From the NCBI RefSeq assembly GCF_009877425.1, contig NZ_WXEY01000018.1:1-64000 (forward strand): DNA of 64,000 nt, in the 5' to 3' direction. Below, one piece after another: positions 43,025-52,163 of the stretch (the first letter of the stretch is position 1; each line of letters opens with the position of its first letter). The notes beneath the pieces were generated by a model. That model had not been told where the DNA came from, ran no database searches, and was given only the letters and a program-made list of their open reading frames with translations. The stretch is from Heliomicrobium undosum. GTDB lineage: Bacteria > Bacillota > Desulfitobacteriia > Heliobacteriales > Heliobacteriaceae. The position numbers and the translations under genes are program-made.

Positions 43025-43918
43025 ATGGAGAAAGAGAGACCAGAAGACCAAGTAGGGAAGGATGACCTTGCAATCCGGTCGGGTGAGACAGCGTCAAGCG
43101 AGTCGAACGCGATAGAGCCGAGTGGGTCGGGTGCGATGGAGCCAAGGGAGTCGGAACGGGGACCGATTTGCCCGATCGTGACAGAGCGCCAAGGAGAGGC
43201 GCCTCCTGTCCGATGCGATCCGGCTCTTGGCCCCGGGGAAAACGCCGACTGGGAACAGACGCCGCGAGACGGTGGGGACGAACCTCCTGTCCGCTGGAAC
43301 AGTTGGGATTACCTCTATCATGTGATGGTCAAGCCGAAACTGGCCTTTTCCGTCGCCGCGCGGGAGAAACCGCTCGGGTTGGCCCTGTCCGTTGTCCTGG
43401 CTACATCTATTGTCAATCTGATCATCGATCTGAGCCTGGGTGGCGCAGGCAGCCTGGACAGTCCCTTCCCGCCGGAACTTGCCGGGCCGGTCTTTGAAGG
43501 GCTGATGGCCCGCTTGAGTATGTTCGGTGTCCTCTTTGGCGTCTTTATCTGGTTGTTCATGACCGGCTTCTTCAATCTCATCGGTGAATTGCTTGGCGGC
43601 GTGGGCAACGCCAAAGGCCTGTTGGCCTCCCTCGGGCTGGCCTATTGGCCCATGATCCTCTACGCGCCCCTAAGCCTGATTGGCGCGTACGCCCCTGGCG
43701 GACAAGCGATGCAGGGACTCGGCGTCTTTGCGGTGACCCTGTGGATCTTCATCCTGCAGGCGCTGGCGATCAAAGCGGCCTTGCGGCTTTCCACGGGACG
43801 GGCGGTGTTCGTCCTCCTGCTGCCACTGCTGCTACTCATGCTTACGCTGTTCCTGTTTATCTTGATTATCCTGTCCATGCTCCCTTCGATCGGAACGTTG
43901 CCCCTGTCGTCCCGTTGA
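43025..43918 (+). CDS. Yip1-family membrane protein
   Basis: Protein of 297 residues. An acidic, low-complexity N-terminal part of about 95 residues is followed by a Yip1/YIF1-like domain with five membrane helices (YLYHVMVKPKLAFSVAAREKP, then GLALSVVLATSIVNLIIDL). Its role in bacteria is unknown. ATG follows GAGGG at 43016-43020. It starts 37 bp after sppA and is probably in the same transcript. The N-terminal part contains repeated Glu-Ser-Pro/Gly units that look expanded. Confidence 0.82.
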   Translation: MEKERPEDQVGKDDLAIRSGETASSESNAIEPSGSGAMEPRESERGPICPIVTERQGEAPPVRCDPALGPGENADWEQTPRDGGDEPPVRWNSWDYLYHVMVKPKLAFSVAAREKPLGLALSVVLATSIVNLIIDLSLGGAGSLDSPFPPELAGPVFEGLMARLSMFGVLFGVFIWLFMTGFFNLIGELLGGVGNAKGLLASLGLAYWPMILYAPLSLIGAYAPGGQAMQGLGVFAVTLWIFILQALAIKAALRLSTGRAVFVLLLPLLLLMLTLFLFILIILSMLPSIGTLPLSSR

Positions 43919-43972
43919 GTCAGACCGTTCCCATGGCGGACAGATCCTGCATGGTGATGAAAACTTGTGATA

Positions 43973-44012
43973 AAAATCCTGCTCGTCGCTCAGACAGGCA
44001 GGATTTTCTTTT
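43973..44012 (+). terminator. Terminator after the Yip1-like gene
   Basis: AAAATCCTGC / GCAGGATTTT with a 15-base loop, followed by CTTTTCTT. Confidence 0.85.
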
Positions 44013-44024
44013 CTTGTAACGAAA
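43998..44024 (+). promoter_or_regulatory. Sigma-H-like promoter of spo0F
   Basis: GCAGGATTT (43998-44006) fits the sigma-H -35 pattern RnAGGAwww; after 11 bp AACGAAA (44018-44024) fits RnnGAAT in six of seven places. The -35 is the 3' arm of the preceding terminator. spo0F of B. subtilis also has a sigma-H promoter. Confidence 0.5.
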
Positions 44025-44140
44025 TATCAACGTGAAATGCAAAGATTGTATGCTAGGGCAGTCCGCGGCCCTTGGGGCAGCCGCCCGGTGTTTCGGTTCA
44101 GAAAGATGATCGGTGCTTGCGGGAGAGGTGGAACGGAAGC

Positions 44141-44527
44141 ATGGGCGATTCCCAATCTGTATTGGTCGTCGATGACCAGAAAGGTGTCCGCCGCCTGTTG
44201 CACGAAGCCTTCCTCATGGCAGGCATTTCCGTTGAAGTTGCAGCGAGCGGGGCGGAGGCCCTTGAAAAGCTGGGGAGAAGAGAATATTCCCTGATGCTGC
44301 TCGATGTCAAGATGCCGGGCATGACCGGGATCGAGGCGCTGGCGGAAGCGCGCCGGCGAGGCCACCGGATTCCGGTCATTTTGATGACCGCTTATGAGGA
44401 GCTTCCCCTGATCAAGGAAGCCAGCGCCCTCGACATCTTGGACCACGTGATCAAGCCCTTCGATGTGATGGAACTGACGCGAAAGATTTCCCGGTGGCGA
44501 TCATCTCCTTTCGAATATCGGGGTTGA
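44141..44527 (+). CDS. spo0F: Sporulation phosphorelay regulator Spo0F
   Basis: Receiver-only protein of 128 residues. Acidic pair D11-D12, phospho-acceptor D55 in LLDVKMPG, Thr in LMTAYEELPLIKEA and Lys in HVIKPFD. The TAYEEL-LI-EA-alpha4 stretch and the KPFD loop match Spo0F rather than CheY. Position also fits: spo0F lies before fba and tal in B. subtilis. It passes phosphate from sporulation kinases towards Spo0B/Spo0A; many clostridia lack the full relay, so the partner needs checking. ATG 44141 follows a purine-rich GGAACGGAAG. Confidence 0.88.
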   Translation: MGDSQSVLVVDDQKGVRRLLHEAFLMAGISVEVAASGAEALEKLGRREYSLMLLDVKMPGMTGIEALAEARRRGHRIPVILMTAYEELPLIKEASALDILDHVIKPFDVMELTRKISRWRSSPFEYRG

Positions 44528-44586
44528 CAAAAAAGGATTTTGCCCTGTTACGTTGAATACTGGGGGTAGAAAGGAGGGTTCTCCAC

Positions 44587-45252
44587 ATGATCCTGTCCAC
44601 CATGACAGTCGTGGCTCTTCGTTGTCCCGCCTGTGGCCGCATGGACTTTCACGCCCTGTCCTTGTTTGCCTTTGCGGGAAGAAAAGTGCATAAGTTGCAT
44701 TGTTCCTGCGGAGCCGGGCTGATGACGGTGGGGAGCAAGGACCGCAAGCGGTTTTGGCTGCAGGCGCACTGCATCATGTGCGAAACCCAACACCTCCACT
44801 GGTTCCCCCGGGAACAGCTCTGGTCTCAGCAACTGACTGAACTCCGTTGCGCCGAGACGATGGTCGAAGTCGGCTTCATCGGTCCTCGGGAGAAGGTCAA
44901 AACGGCCATCTTGAACCAGGACAAATCCCTGCAGGAGATGGCGGAAAACCTGGGGTTGACCGATTACTTTGAAAACCCCGAAGTGATGTACGCCGTCCTC
45001 GAACGGCTGCACAAACTGGCCGAGGAGGGCGCTCTATCCTGTTCCTGCGGCAGTTTTCAGATCAACGTGGAGGTGTACCCGGAGCGGGTGGAACTCCGCT
45101 GTGAGGCTTGCGATAACACCTATGTCTGCTATGCCGAATCGGACAACGACCTGCAGGTCATGAAGCGCTGCGCCGAGTTGCAAATCCAGGGCGCCGCCCC
45201 TGGGAGCCGGGAGAGCGGGCGAGGCCGGCGGCGGCGGAAAAAATCTCCGTAA
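44587..45252 (+). CDS. Protein with CxxC and CxC zinc motifs, function unknown
   Basis: Protein of 221 residues. Cys pairs: CPACGRMDFH, LHCSCGAG, HCIMCETQHLHWF in the N-terminal half; LSCSCGS and LRCEACDNTYVC in the C-terminal half. A helical segment (KTAILNQDKSLQEMAENLGL) lies between, and the C terminus is Arg/Lys-rich (GRGRRRRKKS). This suggests two zinc-binding beta modules joined by a helical hairpin and possible nucleic-acid binding. I do not recognise a named family. ATG follows GGAGGG. Inserted between spo0F and fba, where B. subtilis has no such gene. Confidence 0.82.
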   Translation: MILSTMTVVALRCPACGRMDFHALSLFAFAGRKVHKLHCSCGAGLMTVGSKDRKRFWLQAHCIMCETQHLHWFPREQLWSQQLTELRCAETMVEVGFIGPREKVKTAILNQDKSLQEMAENLGLTDYFENPEVMYAVLERLHKLAEEGALSCSCGSFQINVEVYPERVELRCEACDNTYVCYAESDNDLQVMKRCAELQIQGAAPGSRESGRGRRRRKKSP

Positions 45253-45413
45253 TCATCACCATAACCGAATCGTGACAGGCGCCGCGGACTTTACTCCAGT
45301 TGTTCCGCGGTCTTTTCCTGTTTACCCGTCTGATGGGCATACTAGCGGGAAGGGAATATCGCCTTGTTTGGCGAAAGCATTCCAAGGATAACGATGTAGG
45401 AGGAGATGTCTCG

Positions 45414-46268
45414 ATGCCATTGGTTCCAGTCTCCCAACTTCTTGCCGCCGCCGAAGAGGGCAAGTACGCCGTCGGCGCCTTTAACTGCAACAACATGGAA
45501 ATCGTCCAGGCCATCGTTGCCGCGGCGGAAGCGGAGCGAGCCCCTGTCATCATCCAGGCTTCCCAGGGGGCGATCAAGTATGCCGGACTCGAATATATCG
45601 TCGCCTTGGCCCGGTTGGCCGGCGAAAACGCATCTGTCCCCGTGGCCTTGCACCTAGACCACGGCACGAGTTTTGCCCAGTGCATCCAGTGCATCCGCAG
45701 CGGCTTTACCTCCGTCATGATCGACGGTTCCAAGTACCCCCTGGAGGAGAACATCGCCCTGACCAACCGCGTCCTGGAAGTGGCCCGCGCCGTCGGTGTG
45801 TCCGTTGAGGCGGAACTGGGCAAGATCGGCGGGACCGAGGATGACATCCACGTCGACGAGCGTGACGCCTTCTTCACCGATCCTGCCGAAGCGAAGCAGT
45901 TTGTGGACGCTACGAAGGTGGACGCCCTGGCCGTGGCCATCGGCACCGCCCACGGGCAGTACAAAGGCCGCCCCGAACTCGACTTCGACCGTCTGGCCAA
46001 GATCCGCCAGTTGGTCAACATCCCCATCGTCCTGCATGGCTCCTCCGGTGTTCCGGAGGAAGATATTCAGAAGGCGATCACCCTTGGCGTCCGCAAGGTG
46101 AACATCGACACCAACCTGCGGGAAGCCTTTGTCGACGGCGTCAAAGAGGCGATCGAGAAAAACCCGCGGGAGATCGACCCCCGCAAGATCCTCGGTCCCG
46201 CCAAGACGAAGATGAGTGAGGTCATTCGGGAAAAGATCCGTATCTTTGGTTCCAACGGCAAAGCCTAG
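45414..46268 (+). CDS. fba: Class II fructose-bisphosphate aldolase
   Basis: Zinc-dependent glycolytic enzyme of 284 residues. Zinc ligands: His in ALHLDHGTS, further His in IGTAHGQYKG and VLHGSSGVPEE; the catalytic Asp is in LDHG. NIDTNLREAF binds the phosphate. ATG 45414 follows GGAGGAG; the longer frame to 45300 is not coding. Followed after 12 bp by transaldolase, as in B. subtilis. It works in both glycolysis and gluconeogenesis together with GlpX. Confidence 0.96.
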   Translation: MPLVPVSQLLAAAEEGKYAVGAFNCNNMEIVQAIVAAAEAERAPVIIQASQGAIKYAGLEYIVALARLAGENASVPVALHLDHGTSFAQCIQCIRSGFTSVMIDGSKYPLEENIALTNRVLEVARAVGVSVEAELGKIGGTEDDIHVDERDAFFTDPAEAKQFVDATKVDALAVAIGTAHGQYKGRPELDFDRLAKIRQLVNIPIVLHGSSGVPEEDIQKAITLGVRKVNIDTNLREAFVDGVKEAIEKNPREIDPRKILGPAKTKMSEVIREKIRIFGSNGKA

Positions 46269-46280
46269 GAGGGGGATACG

Positions 46281-46928
46281 ATGCGCTTTTTTCTGGACAG
46301 CGCCAACATTGACGAGATCCGGGAAGCCAACCGGCTTGGGGTGATCAGCGGCGTCACGACCAACCCTTCTCTAATCGCCAAAGAGGGTCGCAACTTCCGC
46401 GAGGTGGTGCAGGAGATCGCCGCCATCGTCGATGGACCGATTTCCGCCGAGGTGATCAGCACCGATGCGGAGGGAATGATCGTCGAGGCAAGGGAACTGG
46501 CGAAGATTCATCCGAACATCGTCATTAAAATCCCCATGTGCGCCGCCGGCTTGTCGGCGACGGCGCGGCTGGCCCAGGAAGGCATCCGCACCAATGTGAC
46601 CCTCATCTTCTCGGCCAACCAGGGCCTTCTGGCGGCCAACGCCGGCGCCACCTATGTGAGCCCCTTTGTGGGCCGCCTTGATGACATTGGCCACGACGGC
46701 ATGGATGTGCTCCGTGAACTGGTGGAGATCTTCGATATCCACGGCATCGCTACGGAGATCATCGCCGCCAGCATCCGCCACCCCGTCCATGTGAGCGCTG
46801 CGGCCCGCGCCGGCGCTCCTATCGCGACGGTGCCTTTCAAAGTCCTCATGCAGTTGGTGAAGCATCCCCTGACAGACCTGGGGATTGAGCGTTTCTTGAA
46901 AGACTGGGAATCAGTCAAAGACAAGTAG
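46281..46928 (+). CDS. tal: Transaldolase (short type)
   Basis: Enzyme of 215 residues, MipB/TalC class: [40 protein letters not shown] (Schiff-base Lys in VIKIP) and [12 protein letters not shown]. It moves dihydroxyacetone units in the pentose phosphate pathway. Starts 12 bp after fba with GGAGGGGG. A strong terminator lies 55 bp downstream, so glpX has its own promoter or receives read-through. Confidence 0.95.
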   Translation: MRFFLDSANIDEIREANRLGVISGVTTNPSLIAKEGRNFREVVQEIAAIVDGPISAEVISTDAEGMIVEARELAKIHPNIVIKIPMCAAGLSATARLAQEGIRTNVTLIFSANQGLLAANAGATYVSPFVGRLDDIGHDGMDVLRELVEIFDIHGIATEIIAASIRHPVHVSAAARAGAPIATVPFKVLMQLVKHPLTDLGIERFLKDWESVKDK

Positions 46929-46982
46929 CCACCAAACAGGGAACCTCCAAAGCGAACCAGGCTGCGGAGCAGCGTTGCAGAG

Positions 46983-47014
46983 CGGGCCGGCTCGGGAGGC
47001 CGGCCCGTTTTTTT
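46983..47014 (+). terminator. Terminator of the fba-tal unit
   Basis: CGGGCCGGC-tcgggag-GCCGGCCCG followed by seven T. Confidence 0.93.
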
Positions 47015-47057
47015 CCCGAATCGGATCCGCCATTCGACGAATCAAGCATAATCTTTG

Positions 47058-47173
47058 CTCCGCAGAAGGAGCTTGTATCCCTGCGCGGCGCATCGCCTTC
47101 ATTGTCGGCTTCTGGGGAAGCCGGCAATGGGGACGATGGGAAAAAGGGCGAGCGCCGCGCAGAAGGGGAGGAG
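47058..47173 (+). promoter_or_regulatory. Structured leader upstream of glpX
   Basis: GCGCGGCGC (47083-47091) can pair perfectly with GCGCCGCGC (47152-47160), enclosing a 12-bp hairpin 47100-47129. The closing arm ends five bases before the GGGGAGGAG ribosome site. An upstream CGCAG (47061) and GCTCC/GGAGC pairing compete for part of it. No known riboswitch class is recognised. Confidence 0.4.
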
Positions 47174-47180
47174 AAACAGG

Positions 47181-48164
47181 ATGTACAGGGAACTGGCTCT
47201 TGAGTTTGCTCGCGTCACCGAAGCCGCCGCATTGGCGTCGGCTCGCTGGATGGGGCGAGGCGACAAGCATGCCGCCGATGACGCGGCCACCGAAGCGATG
47301 CGCGCCATGTTCGACACGGTCAGCATCAACGGGGTTGTCGTGATCGGTGAAGGGGAAATGGATGAGGCGCCGATGCTGTACATCGGCGAAAAAGTGGGCG
47401 CCGGCGGCGAGGCTGAGTTGGATATCGCCGTCGATCCCCTCGAAGGCACCAACATCGTCGCAAAGGGTTTGAACGGCGCCATCTCCGTCCTGGCGGCGGC
47501 CCACCGGGGATGCCTACTTCACGCACCGGACATGTACATGGATAAAATCGCTGTGGGACCTGCCGCCGTGGGCCGCATCCATCTCGATGCGCCGGTGGAG
47601 GATAACCTCAAGAACGTGGCAGACGCGCTCGGCAAAAAAATCGATGAACTGAGCGTGGTCATCCTTGACCGCCCCCGCCATGCCGAGATTATCGGTCGCT
47701 GCCGGAAAGCGGGCGCCCGGATTCAACTGATCCCGGACGGAGACGTGGCGCCTGCCGTGGCCACGGCTTTCCCCGATTCAGGCGTCGATATCATGATGGG
47801 CATCGGCGGCGCCCCCGAAGGGGTTATCGCTGCCGCCGCCATCCGTTGCCTCGGCGGCGAGATGCAGGGACGCCTTTGCCCGGAGACGCCGGAGGAAGAG
47901 GCCCGTTGCATCTCCATGGGTCTCGAAGATCCCCGCAAGATCCTCCTGCTCGACGACATGGTCCGCGGCGACGGCGTGATCTTCGCTGCCACCGGGATCA
48001 CCGACGGCAGCCTGCTCAAAGGTGTCAAGTACACCGCCCAGGGCGCTGTGACCCATACGGTTGTCATCCGCGGTCGCACAGGCACTGTTCGATTCATCAA
48101 CGCGCTGCATAGGCTGGATCGAAAGCCCCATTTCGGCTGGGGCCGCAGCGAAGCGCAGGGATAG
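47181..48164 (+). CDS. glpX: Fructose-1,6-bisphosphatase class II
   Basis: Gluconeogenic phosphatase of 327 residues. Metal-binding motifs VVIGEGEMDEAP and DPLEGTN are intact, as are MGIGGAPEG and DDMVRGDGVIFAATGI. ATG 47181 follows GGGGAGGAG; the longer frame upstream is not coding. As in B. subtilis it stays close to fba and tal. The leader carries a stable nested hairpin, so translation may be controlled. Confidence 0.96.
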   Translation: MYRELALEFARVTEAAALASARWMGRGDKHAADDAATEAMRAMFDTVSINGVVVIGEGEMDEAPMLYIGEKVGAGGEAELDIAVDPLEGTNIVAKGLNGAISVLAAAHRGCLLHAPDMYMDKIAVGPAAVGRIHLDAPVEDNLKNVADALGKKIDELSVVILDRPRHAEIIGRCRKAGARIQLIPDGDVAPAVATAFPDSGVDIMMGIGGAPEGVIAAAAIRCLGGEMQGRLCPETPEEEARCISMGLEDPRKILLLDDMVRGDGVIFAATGITDGSLLKGVKYTAQGAVTHTVVIRGRTGTVRFINALHRLDRKPHFGWGRSEAQG

Positions 48165-48211
48165 CGCTTCCCCGGTTGCGTCTTCTTTATGAAAGTGGGA
48201 GGGATTATGTT

Positions 48212-48676
48212 TTGACAGCATGGATACGGTGCAAGCGATTTCTCCGCTTTCATTATCTGCGGCTGCTGCGGCTCAAGGATCAGCCGGAACCGCTGGCCCG
48301 GGGCGTCGCCCTCGGCTTTGCCTCTGGGTTTGGCCCTTTCTTCGGTCTGGGTCTGGTCGCTGCCTGGATCGCGGCGGCGCTTTTGCGCGGGAACAGGATG
48401 GCGGCAGTGATCACAGCGGTGCTGTTCAAATGGGCGATCCCCTTGTTCATCACCGCCAACCTGGCCGTGGGATCATTGGTGTGGGGGCAGCCGCTGCAGG
48501 GGGCCGCCGGAGGGAGCCTCTGGGAACTGCGCTTCTGGAAAGAGATGGGCCTTTGTTTTATCACCGGCAGCGCCATCAACGTGGTCATCTCTTACGTCGT
48601 CGCCTATTTCCCTGTCCTACACTGGGCGAACCAGCGACGGCTTGCCAAGCGGGCGCTCCAGGCGAACCTCGAATAG
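48212..48676 (+). CDS. DUF2062 membrane protein
   Basis: Protein of 154 residues with three to four helices. DUF2062 signature: PEPLARGVALGFASGFGPFFGLG and a hydrophobic C-terminal half ending AYFPVLHWANQRR. Function unknown; the domain is also found attached to glycosyltransferases. TTG 48212 lies six bases after GGGAGGGA; the frame further up to 48176 has no ribosome site. Starts 47 bp after glpX. Confidence 0.85.
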   Translation: MTAWIRCKRFLRFHYLRLLRLKDQPEPLARGVALGFASGFGPFFGLGLVAAWIAAALLRGNRMAAVITAVLFKWAIPLFITANLAVGSLVWGQPLQGAAGGSLWELRFWKEMGLCFITGSAINVVISYVVAYFPVLHWANQRRLAKRALQANLE

Positions 48677-48739
48677 CCGGCGCGGTTTCCGGTTAGACTA
48701 CCGGATGGACCGTAAAGCATTCTGAGGTGATACATTTTC

Positions 48740-49609
48740 ATGACCCCGATACAAAGAGACGGCAGGCGCCCCAGGGGGTTCTACCGTCTCTTGCTGTTCT
48801 CGCTGATCTTCTGTCTTCTCCTGCTCCCCAGCGCTGGCTTCGCCGCCGAAGGCGACCTTTGGCGGTTGTTGAAAGGCGACCTGGCGCTGGCGGAGACGGC
48901 CGATAGGGGAGAGGCAAAGACTGCCCAGGAACCGGCGGCTTCCGAAGGCCGTAGCCCAGGCGCGTCCGATCGCCTTGCCGAGGGCGCGACGGAGAGATGG
49001 CGGTTGCACCGCGTCGCTCCGGGAGAGACACTCTACGGCATCGCCCGCGTCTACGGCTTTTCCGTCGCCCAATTGCGGGAACTGAACAGTCTGAAGACAG
49101 GCCTGTTGCAGCCGGGACAATCGTTGCGCCTACCGCTATCGGGCGATCCCGTCGTCTACGAGGCGCGCCGCGATACCGATTCGGGTAAGGCAAAGCAGGC
49201 GCTGCCATCCAGGGGGGCTGTTTTGTCATCCCTGGTGTCGCCCCTGGAAGGGACCGTCACATCCCCTTACGGTCCGCGGAGGGGCGCCTTCCATCATGGG
49301 ATCGATATCGCCGCCGACAAGGGCGAGACGATCCGGGCCGCTCAGCGGGGCCGCGTCGTTTTCACCGGCTGGAAAGCTGTGTACGGCCGGACGGTGATCA
49401 TCGAACACTCCTTCGGGGTGGCGACCCTGTATGCCCACAGCAGTAAGATCCTGGTGAACGAAGGAGATGCGGTGGAGCGAGGGCAGCCGGTCGCGCAAGT
49501 GGGCGCAACCGGTGTGGCCACAGGGCCGCACCTGCACTTTGAGGTCCGCCTGGACAGCCGGGCCGTCAACCCGGCAGCGTACCTGCGCGGCGCATCTGCC
49601 GATGTGTAA
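48740..49609 (+). CDS. LysM and M23-family peptidase, secreted
   Basis: Exported cell-wall hydrolase of 289 residues. Signal peptide ending near PSAGFAAEG; a low-complexity Ala/Glu linker; LysM at about 88-135 (HRVAPGETLYGIARVYGF); M23 metallopeptidase at about 165-285. Zinc ligands are intact: HHGIDIAAD and HLHFEV. It may cut peptide bridges or act in spore cortex or septum remodelling like SpoIIQ-type proteins. Start ATG has TGAGGTG upstream. A promoter for rpmE follows its end. Confidence 0.92.
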   Translation: MTPIQRDGRRPRGFYRLLLFSLIFCLLLLPSAGFAAEGDLWRLLKGDLALAETADRGEAKTAQEPAASEGRSPGASDRLAEGATERWRLHRVAPGETLYGIARVYGFSVAQLRELNSLKTGLLQPGQSLRLPLSGDPVVYEARRDTDSGKAKQALPSRGAVLSSLVSPLEGTVTSPYGPRRGAFHHGIDIAADKGETIRAAQRGRVVFTGWKAVYGRTVIIEHSFGVATLYAHSSKILVNEGDAVERGQPVAQVGATGVATGPHLHFEVRLDSRAVNPAAYLRGASADV

Positions 49610-49673
49610 AAAAATGCTGGCGCAGTTATGGGCCAAATGTCCGAAATACCGGACATAGCTGGGATCATTTTTC

Positions 49674-49702
49674 TTGCGCCATCTTTAGGGCTATGGTATA
49701 AT
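49674..49702 (+). promoter_or_regulatory. rpmE promoter
   Basis: TTGCGC (49674-49679), 17-bp spacer, TATAAT (49697-49702) with an extended TGG before it. Confidence 0.75.
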
Positions 49703-49771
49703 CTCCTTTGTTACTGAGAGCCATAGTCTGACCGGACCCGCGTTCCGGTCTTGGAGAAAGAGGTGAGCCCT

Positions 49772-49969
49772 GTGAAGGAAGGCATCCATCCGCAAGTGCA
49801 CCGGGCAAAAGTGCATTGCGCCTGCGGCGAGTCTTTTGAAACGACATCGACCCGCAAAGAAATCAAAGTGGACGTTTGCTCCAAATGCCATCCTTTTTTC
49901 ACCGGCAAAAGCCGCAACATTGAAGTCGGCGGTCGGGTGGATCGGTTCAAGAAAAAGTACGGTCTATAA
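49772..49969 (+). CDS. rpmE: Ribosomal protein L31
   Basis: Protein of 65 residues of the 50S subunit. It begins MKEGIHPQ and carries CAC and CSKC, the zinc-binding (C+) form rather than the zinc-free paralog. GTG 49772 after GAGGTGAG gives the family start; a longer frame to 49751 is unlikely. Own promoter and terminator make it a single-gene unit, as often found. Confidence 0.96.
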   Translation: MKEGIHPQVHRAKVHCACGESFETTSTRKEIKVDVCSKCHPFFTGKSRNIEVGGRVDRFKKKYGL

Positions 49970-49976
49970 ACTGCGT

Positions 49977-50006
49977 AGCAGAGCCTGCACAAGCTCTGCT
50001 CTTTTT
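49977..50006 (+). terminator. rpmE terminator
   Basis: AGCAGAGC / GCTCTGCT with an 8-base loop, followed by CTTTTT. Confidence 0.92.
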
Positions 50007-50024
50007 CTATCGGGGGAGAAGTGA

Positions 50025-50984
50025 ATGGGGAAATTTCAATATGGCGGCCAGGCCGTCATTGAAGGTGTCATGATGCGTGGTCCCGATGAGATGGCCATCG
50101 CTGTCCGGTGCCCCAATGACGAGATCGTCATTGAGAAGCAGCCGGTGGCATCGTGGATGAACGGCGTCCTCATGAAAACCCCGGTCCTCCGCGGAACGGG
50201 GGCGCTATTGGATGCGCTGATCCTGGGTATCAAGGCGCTCTCCTTTTCTGCCGGCAAGGCGACAGAAGAGGAGGAAGAGGAACTTACCCCCTGGGAGATC
50301 ACGGTCACCATCGCTGTGGCCATGGTCCTCGGCGCCGGTCTGTTCATCTTTTTGCCGACGGCGGCGGCCCACCTGACCCGTCAGATGGTCCCCAACCTCT
50401 TTTTGCAGAACGTGATCGAAGGATTCGTCCGGATCGCTATCTTTTTCGGTTATATCGCCGCGATTTCGCGAATGCCCGACATCCAGCGGGTCTTTCAATA
50501 CCACGGCGCCGAGCACAAGGTGATCCACGCCTACGAGGCGGGCGAAGAACTGACGGTGGCGAAGGCTCAGCGGCAGACGACGCTGCACCCGCGCTGCGGG
50601 ACCAGTTTCCTGCTCTTCGTCATGGTCATTAAAATCTTTGCCTTTTCCCTGTTGCCTGATGCCACGCTCTTTTGGAAGGTGATCTACCGGCTGGGACTCG
50701 TTCCTTTTGTCGCCGGGATCAGCTACGAGATCATCAAGCTCTCCGGTCGCTACCCGCGCTTCTGGCTGATGCGCCTCTTCATCCAGCCCGGCCTCTGGCT
50801 GCAGCGGATGACGACGCGGGAGCCCGACGATAAGCAGGTCGAAGTGGCCATCCGGGCGCTTCAGGCGGTGCTTCCTCAGACAGCGGCGTCCCAGTCCCGA
50901 GAGACTGTCGTCAAAGACGGGTTGGCCCCGGGTCAACAAGGACCGCTCAAAGAGGAGCCAGCGGCCGTTTGCAATGCCGGGTAG
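50025..50984 (+). CDS. DUF1385 membrane protein
   Basis: Protein of 319 residues. YGGQAVIEGVMMRGP at the N terminus, two or more helices in the middle, and YHGAEHKVIHAYEAGEELTV with LHPRCGTSFLLFV are DUF1385 hallmarks; the His/Glu/Cys residues could bind metal. It is commonly found between rpmE and prfA in clostridia and has no known function. ATG follows GGGGAGAAG. The last 45 residues are variable. No promoter of its own was seen, so read-through from rpmE is possible. Confidence 0.9.
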   Translation: MGKFQYGGQAVIEGVMMRGPDEMAIAVRCPNDEIVIEKQPVASWMNGVLMKTPVLRGTGALLDALILGIKALSFSAGKATEEEEEELTPWEITVTIAVAMVLGAGLFIFLPTAAAHLTRQMVPNLFLQNVIEGFVRIAIFFGYIAAISRMPDIQRVFQYHGAEHKVIHAYEAGEELTVAKAQRQTTLHPRCGTSFLLFVMVIKIFAFSLLPDATLFWKVIYRLGLVPFVAGISYEIIKLSGRYPRFWLMRLFIQPGLWLQRMTTREPDDKQVEVAIRALQAVLPQTAASQSRETVVKDGLAPGQQGPLKEEPAAVCNAG

Positions 50985-51090
50985 GACCGGCCTCCCGAGC
51001 ATTGGCGGACTTTTGGCTGTTTCTGACGATGGGCATTTTTGACTATTGGCATATGTTGTGAGACAAAAGAAATGTGACAGGTGAACACCG

Positions 51091-52155
51091 ATGATCGATA
51101 AATTGGAAATTATCGAACAAAAATACGAAGAGTTGACCCAGTTGCTCAGCGACCCTGAGATCATCAACGACCAGACGCGCTGGCAGCGCCATGCCAAGCA
51201 GCAGGCCGGGATGACGGAGATCGTCGAGGCTTTCCGGGAGTACAAGGGCGTCCTGCAGGGCATCGATGATGCTCGGGCGATGCTTGATGAGTCCGATCCG
51301 GAACTGCAAGAGATGGCCGCCGTGGAACTGGACGAACTCTCGGGCCGAAAAGAGTCACTGGAACAGCGGTTGAAGATCCTGCTGCTGCCGAAGGATCCCA
51401 ATGATGAGAAGAACGTCATCATCGAGATCCGCGCCGGCACCGGCGGCGAGGAAGCGGCGCTGTTCGCCGGCGACCTCTATCGCATGTACAGCCGTTTTGC
51501 CGACCGGAAGGGATGGCGAACGGAACTGCTCTCGGCGAACTACACCGATATCGGCGGTTTCAAAGAAGTCATCGTTCTCGTCGAAGGCCAGGGCGCTTTT
51601 TCGAAGATGAAGTTTGAGTCCGGTGTCCACCGGGTGCAACGGGTGCCGGCGACGGAGTCAAGCGGCCGTATCCACACCTCGGCGGCCACGGTGGCTGTGC
51701 TGCCCGAGGCGGAAGAGGTCGAGAGCGAGGTCAACGCGAACGAACTGCGCATCGATGTCTTCTGTTCCTCCGGCGCCGGCGGCCAGCACGTGAACAAGAC
51801 CGAGTCGGCCGTGCGGATCACCCATTTGCCCACCGGTATCGTCGTTTCCTGCCAGGATGAGAAGTCGCAGTTGAAAAACCGCGAGAAGGCGATGCGGGTC
51901 CTGCGGGCGCGCCTGCTGGAGAAGGCCCAGGAGGAGCAGCACGGCGAAATGGCCAGCGCGCGCAAGTCCATGGTCGGCTCGGGCGACCGCTCGGAGCGGA
52001 TCCGCACCTACAACTTCCCCCAGGGGCGGGTGACCGATCACCGCATCGGCCTGACGCTGCACCGCCTCGAAACGATCCTCGACGGTGATCTGGACGAGGT
52101 GCTCGACGCCTTGATCACGACCGATCAGGCGGAAAAGATGAAGACGATGGAGTAA
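51091..52155 (+). CDS. prfA: Peptide chain release factor 1
   Basis: Protein of 354 residues that ends translation at UAA and UAG. GGQ at 230-232 ([14 protein letters not shown]) triggers peptide release. The tip region for stop codon reading precedes it ([17 protein letters not shown]). ATG follows ACAGGTG. First gene of a run that keeps the B. subtilis order down to upp; prmC follows after 8 bp and methylates its GGQ. Confidence 0.97.
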   Translation: MIDKLEIIEQKYEELTQLLSDPEIINDQTRWQRHAKQQAGMTEIVEAFREYKGVLQGIDDARAMLDESDPELQEMAAVELDELSGRKESLEQRLKILLLPKDPNDEKNVIIEIRAGTGGEEAALFAGDLYRMYSRFADRKGWRTELLSANYTDIGGFKEVIVLVEGQGAFSKMKFESGVHRVQRVPATESSGRIHTSAATVAVLPEAEEVESEVNANELRIDVFCSSGAGGQHVNKTESAVRITHLPTGIVVSCQDEKSQLKNREKAMRVLRARLLEKAQEEQHGEMASARKSMVGSGDRSERIRTYNFPQGRVTDHRIGLTLHRLETILDGDLDEVLDALITTDQAEKMKTME

Positions 52156-52163
52156 AGAGAGAG

